DNA of 64,000 bases from Liolophura sinensis (Eukaryota > Mollusca > Polyplacophora > Chitonida > Chitonidae). The position numbers and the translations under genes are program-made. The DNA lies in the NCBI RefSeq assembly GCF_032854445.1, contig NC_088298.1, forward strand, positions 3,966,160-4,030,159, written 5' to 3'. Below are positions 59,759 to 64,000 of the stretch, in pieces. The notes under the pieces were generated by a model. That model searched no databases. It was given only the letters and a program-made list of their open reading frames with translations, and had not been told where the DNA came from. Position 1 is the first letter of the stretch, and the number at the start of each line of letters is the position of its first letter.

Positions 59759-60132
59759 TAGTTTGTCGCGATGTGCACATAACTCAGAAACACATATGTA
59801 TTTCTTAATTTATCCTCTAACGGTACACATGATACTAATGAGACAATTGGCGTCGTTTTGTCTTATTTTGGACTTGTTTCAAAACAGGTTATGTTGAATT
59901 GAAACTTGGTATGTCTCTTCATCACCGAGACACATTTATAGATCCGGTTTGAGTTTTGATTGTTTTGTTCATTTTTGGTTGAATGGCGACCGTTCTAATT
60001 TCATGAACTGCTGGCAGTTTTAAATACTTGTTTCTTCCTGACAAGTGTTTTGTCCAGATTAAAACTTGGTACATGGCTTCACCTAGACAATTCTCCAAAA
60101 AATAATGTCAAACTTATCAACAAGTATGTTAT

Positions 60133-60298
60133 CTGAGTGATGCTATAATGTATGCTGTATTCTGTTGATTACTGTGTTAAATATAACACACAAATTGTGT
60201 TCATTCAACGTAACTATTCTATTAGACTAACAGGATATTATGTTGAATATTACACAATATTGTGTTATGATAACAGAAGACATTATAGCATCACTCAG
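60133..60298. repeat. Short palindromic element
   Basis: Perfect 19-bp inverted ends, CTGAGTGATGCTATAATGT and ACATTATAGCATCACTCAG, enclose about 128 AT-rich bp. MITE candidate; no target duplication was identified. Confidence 0.65.
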
Positions 60299-60526
60299 AC
60301 TACAGACTTTCTGTTAAATATAACAGATATTTTTTTTGAGTGAAGGTACATATATCAAGTTAAGAGTTTTGGACAATTTCATCTCTTCGTTGTTTACTCA
60401 TGGACATAGTTATTATTCTCAAACGGAGCAAGAGCCATCTATCACAAAAGTAATACTTCTTTCAGAACACCCTCCGTAACAACATGGATAGCAACAACAA
60501 CAACAACAACACCGCGCTCCCAGAAC

Positions 60527-61052
60527 TACGGTGGCCCATACACGACATTTTCCATTTTTCTTAACTTTTGTAGCTTTTTCTTAAGTTTCCACTTGGGTGA
60601 AAACGTTTCACCCAGGTGAGAAGGTTTTCACCCAGGTAGGAACAATTTTCACTCAGGTGAAAACCTTTTCACCCAGGTTGAAACTGTTCACACCTGAGGT
60701 GGAAACGGGTGTTTTCACCCAGGTGGAAACTCACGTGATACCAAATGCCTTGTTCTGGTCCAAAAATGGCCGAAAATCGTGTTCATCACGTGCGTCTTGT
60801 GACAACCATGTGACTCATCCACGCCTTTCTCCGTCATGCTGAAGTTCTTACATGTTGTAGTTCATCATCATTCTGCCCACCGAAACGAGAACGAGGCTTC
60901 TTGCATCACGTGAGTTTCCACTTCAGGTGAGAACCGTTTCCACTCAGGTGAAAACCTTTTCACCTGTGTGAAAACGTTTTACCCAGGTGGAAACCTAAGA
61001 AAAAGTTACAAAAGTTAAGAAAAAAGGAAAATGTCGCATATGGGCCACCGTA
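60527..61052. mobile_element. Foldback/MITE element, 526 bp, with 6-bp target duplication
   Basis: About 80-bp inverted ends: TACGGTGGCCCATA, CATTTTCC, TTCTTAACTTTTGTA and TTTCCAC are mirrored on the right down to TGGGCCACCGTA. CAGAAC flanks both sides (60521-60526 and 61053-61058). The interior repeats short palindromic CACCCAGGTGAAAAC-like motifs in both orientations. Confidence 0.85.
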
Positions 61053-61058
61053 CAGAAC

Positions 61059-61836
61059 CGCTCATTTCAGCTAAAATGGGTTTTATGTAGAATGTGGAAA
61101 AAAAGACACTAAAGCCTACACATACGCCTGGCTTTTTATAGTGTAAATAAAGGTGGAGTAACAGCTCATCGGTTCTCCGAACAGCGTCAATTACACTGTT
61201 CTAATATCAATGGGAATGGGAGGGAGAGACGCCGCCAAGACGCTTCACTCCGGAAGGTATTTGTAACAAATGACCTCGTCAGTGGAAAGCTAGATCAGTT
61301 AGACCCCGCTGGCAAAGCGATAATTAAACACATTACCAAGTAATTACTGTCGGATGTCGGGTTTCCAGGTTCGTAGGTGCCCCCGGAAAATGGACAGTAA
61401 AGACGGATTAATGTGTTAAAGTACAGGACCAAACGTCAAGTTATCAAGACATAGTCGCAGGACTGAACTGCCTTGGCATAATTGTACGTACCAGTCTATC
61501 GAAGCCAGGGTTCGTTTCCACAAAGCCATTTTTGACTTTTTTTGAATCACAGGGAAGTCTTGGCATGGCGGTTGAATGCATTCGGGAACATGACGATATC
61601 GGTACTGTTCAGCAAGCCCCAAACATCGGGCGTACTCTATGCGTGCCGCAGGGCCTCAGTATAGTTTGGTAATTTCATGTCAATATACCGCATGTCCAGT
61701 CATGTCCAGTCATGATTCATGTCGTATTACACAGCAGCCACACGGTACGCGGTAGAGATGTACCGGACCTTTCCTCAGCTTCTGGGTATATCGTGGTGAT
61801 TTCATGTTGGTGCTGCAAAGTCAATGACAGGTATAG
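61059..61836. other. Intergenic DNA, nothing recognised
   Basis: Moderately GC-richer than the surroundings. A fragment resembling the CACAAAGCCATTTTTGACTT end lies near 61520. No gene seen. Confidence 0.5.
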
Positions 61837-61909
61837 AATTTATTTATTCAGTTATTTGTTTCATTGGTGTTCTACGCCATGCTCAAAAATATTTCACTTA
61901 TACGACTAG
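61837..61909 (-). mobile_element. SINE 3' fragment
   Basis: Complement of the tail and last core segment only (GGTGTTCTACGCCATGCTCA). Confidence 0.75.
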
Positions 61910-62214
61910 AATTTGTTTAGCATATTCGGAAGGTTAATAGCAAATATATAGGCCTATTACTGATAAATATTTTACCCCGTTCCTGGGAGTATGATACTGG
62001 ATTTTATCCTATTTCCTGACGAAAGTGCTACGCGACCGCGAAGCGTAGAATCTAATGCGTGCGTTTTCAGGTGCAGCTTTAGTCGATAGAATGTAGATAT
62101 AGAAGGTATTGATTGGTTATATACGCCTTGTTAAAACCGGTAAATATATAGAATAGAAATACAGTGAATATTGATTATGCAAATGTCCCGAATATGTTAA
62201 TCATAGTAATTATG

Positions 62215-62312
62215 GGTAGGTCCTCAGTGGCTGATTCACATAAAATGTTGTTCTCATGGCAGATGTCTGATCAAAGAGGTCGCAGGTTCGAATCCAGCTC
62301 TTGGTGGGTCAG
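62215..62312 (+). mobile_element. Possible tRNA-derived SINE head
   Basis: GGTCCTCAGTGGCTGATTC and GCAGGTTCGAATCCAGCTC resemble boxes A and B. The spacing is wider than in a tRNA and no stem can be completed, so a functional tRNA is unlikely. Confidence 0.45.
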
Positions 62313-63833
62313 ATAAGGCTTTAAATCAGGAAATTTATCAGAATATGCGTTGAAACAGACATTCCTATAGGCCTACCAGTCATCAACCAAAATGGACGTT
62401 CCAGGTCAATAATCGCAAGACCAATTCCCAGCACGACGTTTAACACAAACCACCAACGTATGCTCAACAAAAATATGAACGCACGAAGCAATTTTATATC
62501 ACTTTCTCTCAATACTAAATAACTTGTTGTCTCAACAATTAGGGCAAGTATTCAACATCAGTTGTGGTTTCAATTTCCACCAGATTTTCACATTTTATGG
62601 CAATAATATAGGAGCGATAGCAGCGTGAAAACATTGTGGACGGTAATCCTAGTTCATAGCATTCAGTGCCGTGTCCACCAGTAACATCAAGAGCGTGTAC
62701 TGTGACACGTTATTTATTGCTGAGAGAAAACAATGTAAAATTGCTTGCGTTTATATTTTTGTTGAGAATATTCTGAGAAACCTAGCGAATGTGGGCGATG
62801 TATAGGAGTCCTGTTTCCTCCAACCATAAACCTTTATGGCTAACTGTGTTTTGCTGGACCATTCTGGATAACGGCATTAAACACTAATCAAGTAAAGAAG
62901 TAAATATAGCACTATGATTTAATTTCAGATCGAAGTAGGCCAATAATATCTAAAGAATCTTGAACAATTGCCAGATGTTGAATTATCAGTAAAAATGAAA
63001 CAAAATAAAGAAAAACATTGGGACCACTATGTAGGAGAAACGTTAAGCGGTGTATGACGCACGTGGAAGATATTTTTTTAAAATAAATTTCTTAAGGCTA
63101 AATCAACCCTTGTTGACGCTGTAAGGCATGCAGCCATGTTGTGTAAATGTTTAAGGTGTGCCGTCTCTGTCCGATCGTCAACCAGACCCTTATCCCTCCA
63201 GCCTCAACCCCACCCTAGAAATTTTGTCCCGAGCAATCGGAACTTCAAAGTCCACGGGTCACACAACCGTGAAAAAGGCTTCATTTAATCGCATGGGCTT
63301 TATCTTTATTCGTCCTCAAAAGGGAGATGTCTCACTCTCTACACTAACGTCTCGGGGACAATTGACGGCCATTATGTGAAAAGCTAACACGGATAATGCA
63401 ACGCCACTTTCCGTAATTAATGAAGGACAATGGACACCGGGAAGATCTGAGCCAGTTCTCGAGCCAGGTTATTCTCACGGGACCGGAATGTGGAGCGTCC
63501 TCAAGACATTTGTAGTCTGATCGCGTCACTTCAAAGAAAATCGGATTCTAGACGGACTTAAGGAAACGTTCAATTGTCCGATGAGGCGAAAAGTGCTCAG
63601 CCAATTTTTCCCTCGGGATCGTCAGCAACGTCAACAAGTGCGTTAGGAGGACAGAGGGTCCTTTGTGCAAGTAAACCCTTGGTTAAGAAAAACCTGGCCA
63701 TACAAATATTTATCCTCTTGTAAGCTTCAACCAACCGATTTATTCCCTTTGTTTTATTTTTGTTCCATGTACTACACCGTAATCAAGAATAATTTACTGA
63801 CGGCACTCCTGCTTATGGGTGGAAGAAACCGAG
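62313..63833. other. Intergenic DNA, nothing firmly recognised
   Basis: Diverged SINE tail-like pieces near 62810-62900 and 63770-63830. The stretch 63130-63670 is GC-richer and holds a 73-codon open frame (63158-63379) without recognisable features or splice context. Confidence 0.45.
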
Positions 63834-64000
63834 TGGAGTTTGGAGAATACAGGAGGGAATCAAGGGGAAACTGAATGGAGTTTTGACAATACCGGATCGA
63901 ATCAAGAGGAAACAGAATGGAGTTTTAACAATACCGGATCGAATCAAGAGGAAACTGGATGGAGTTTGGACGGTACGGAATCGAATCAAGAGGAAACTGG
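63834..64000 (+). repeat. 42-bp tandem array running off the right edge
   Basis: Unit GAATGGAGTTTTGACAATAC followed by CGGATCGAATCAAGAGGAAA. Four units are visible; the array continues beyond the window. Confidence 0.9.

Overview
The window is nuclear DNA of an invertebrate animal. Genes are split by long introns, intergenic DNA is AT-rich, and one tRNA-derived SINE family occurs more than 20 times with the shared 3' end AAAACACCAATCAAATAAAT. That SINE resembles those I know from molluscs and brachiopods, so a lophotrochozoan is likely; the species cannot be fixed from the sequence. No rRNA, true tRNA or CRISPR was seen.

Two conserved genes lie head to head. Positions 1-12182 (minus strand) carry the first 15 coding exons of RAB3GAP1, the catalytic subunit of the Rab3 GTPase-activating complex; the gene runs off the left edge. 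Positions 12183-14961 hold the shared 5' region, including a CpG-richer stretch at about 13330-13960 that probably contains the GPD2 promoter and a non-coding first exon. Positions 14962-54886 (plus strand) carry GPD2, the FAD-dependent mitochondrial glycerol-3-phosphate dehydrogenase with C-terminal EF-hands. Sixteen exons chain in frame to 719 residues if one extra base in exon 10 is discounted. The products act in different systems (vesicle traffic and the glycerol-phosphate shuttle); the link between them is positional only.

GPD2 is a large host for repeats. Intron 10 contains a 200-N assembly gap flanked by a near-identical repeat of exon 10, a 118-bp satellite, and a 5.5-kb hAT transposon whose two-exon transposase (about 810 aa) appears intact. 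Introns 4, 6, 14 and 15 and the 3' part carry tandem arrays, several made of splice-site-like units. Downstream of exon 15 there are up to four phase-0 3' exons with good acceptors. Each would finish the last helix of EF-hand 2 and give a different C terminus; only the one at 54776 matches the familiar GPD2 tail.

Positions 54887-64000 hold the probable long 3' UTR and non-coding DNA: 43-bp and 33-bp minisatellites, a 526-bp foldback element with 80-bp inverted ends and a 6-bp target duplication, a smaller palindrome, SINE copies, and the start of a 42-bp array cut by the window edge. No gene was recognised there. At least four families of short inverted-repeat elements (MITE-like) are dispersed in the introns.
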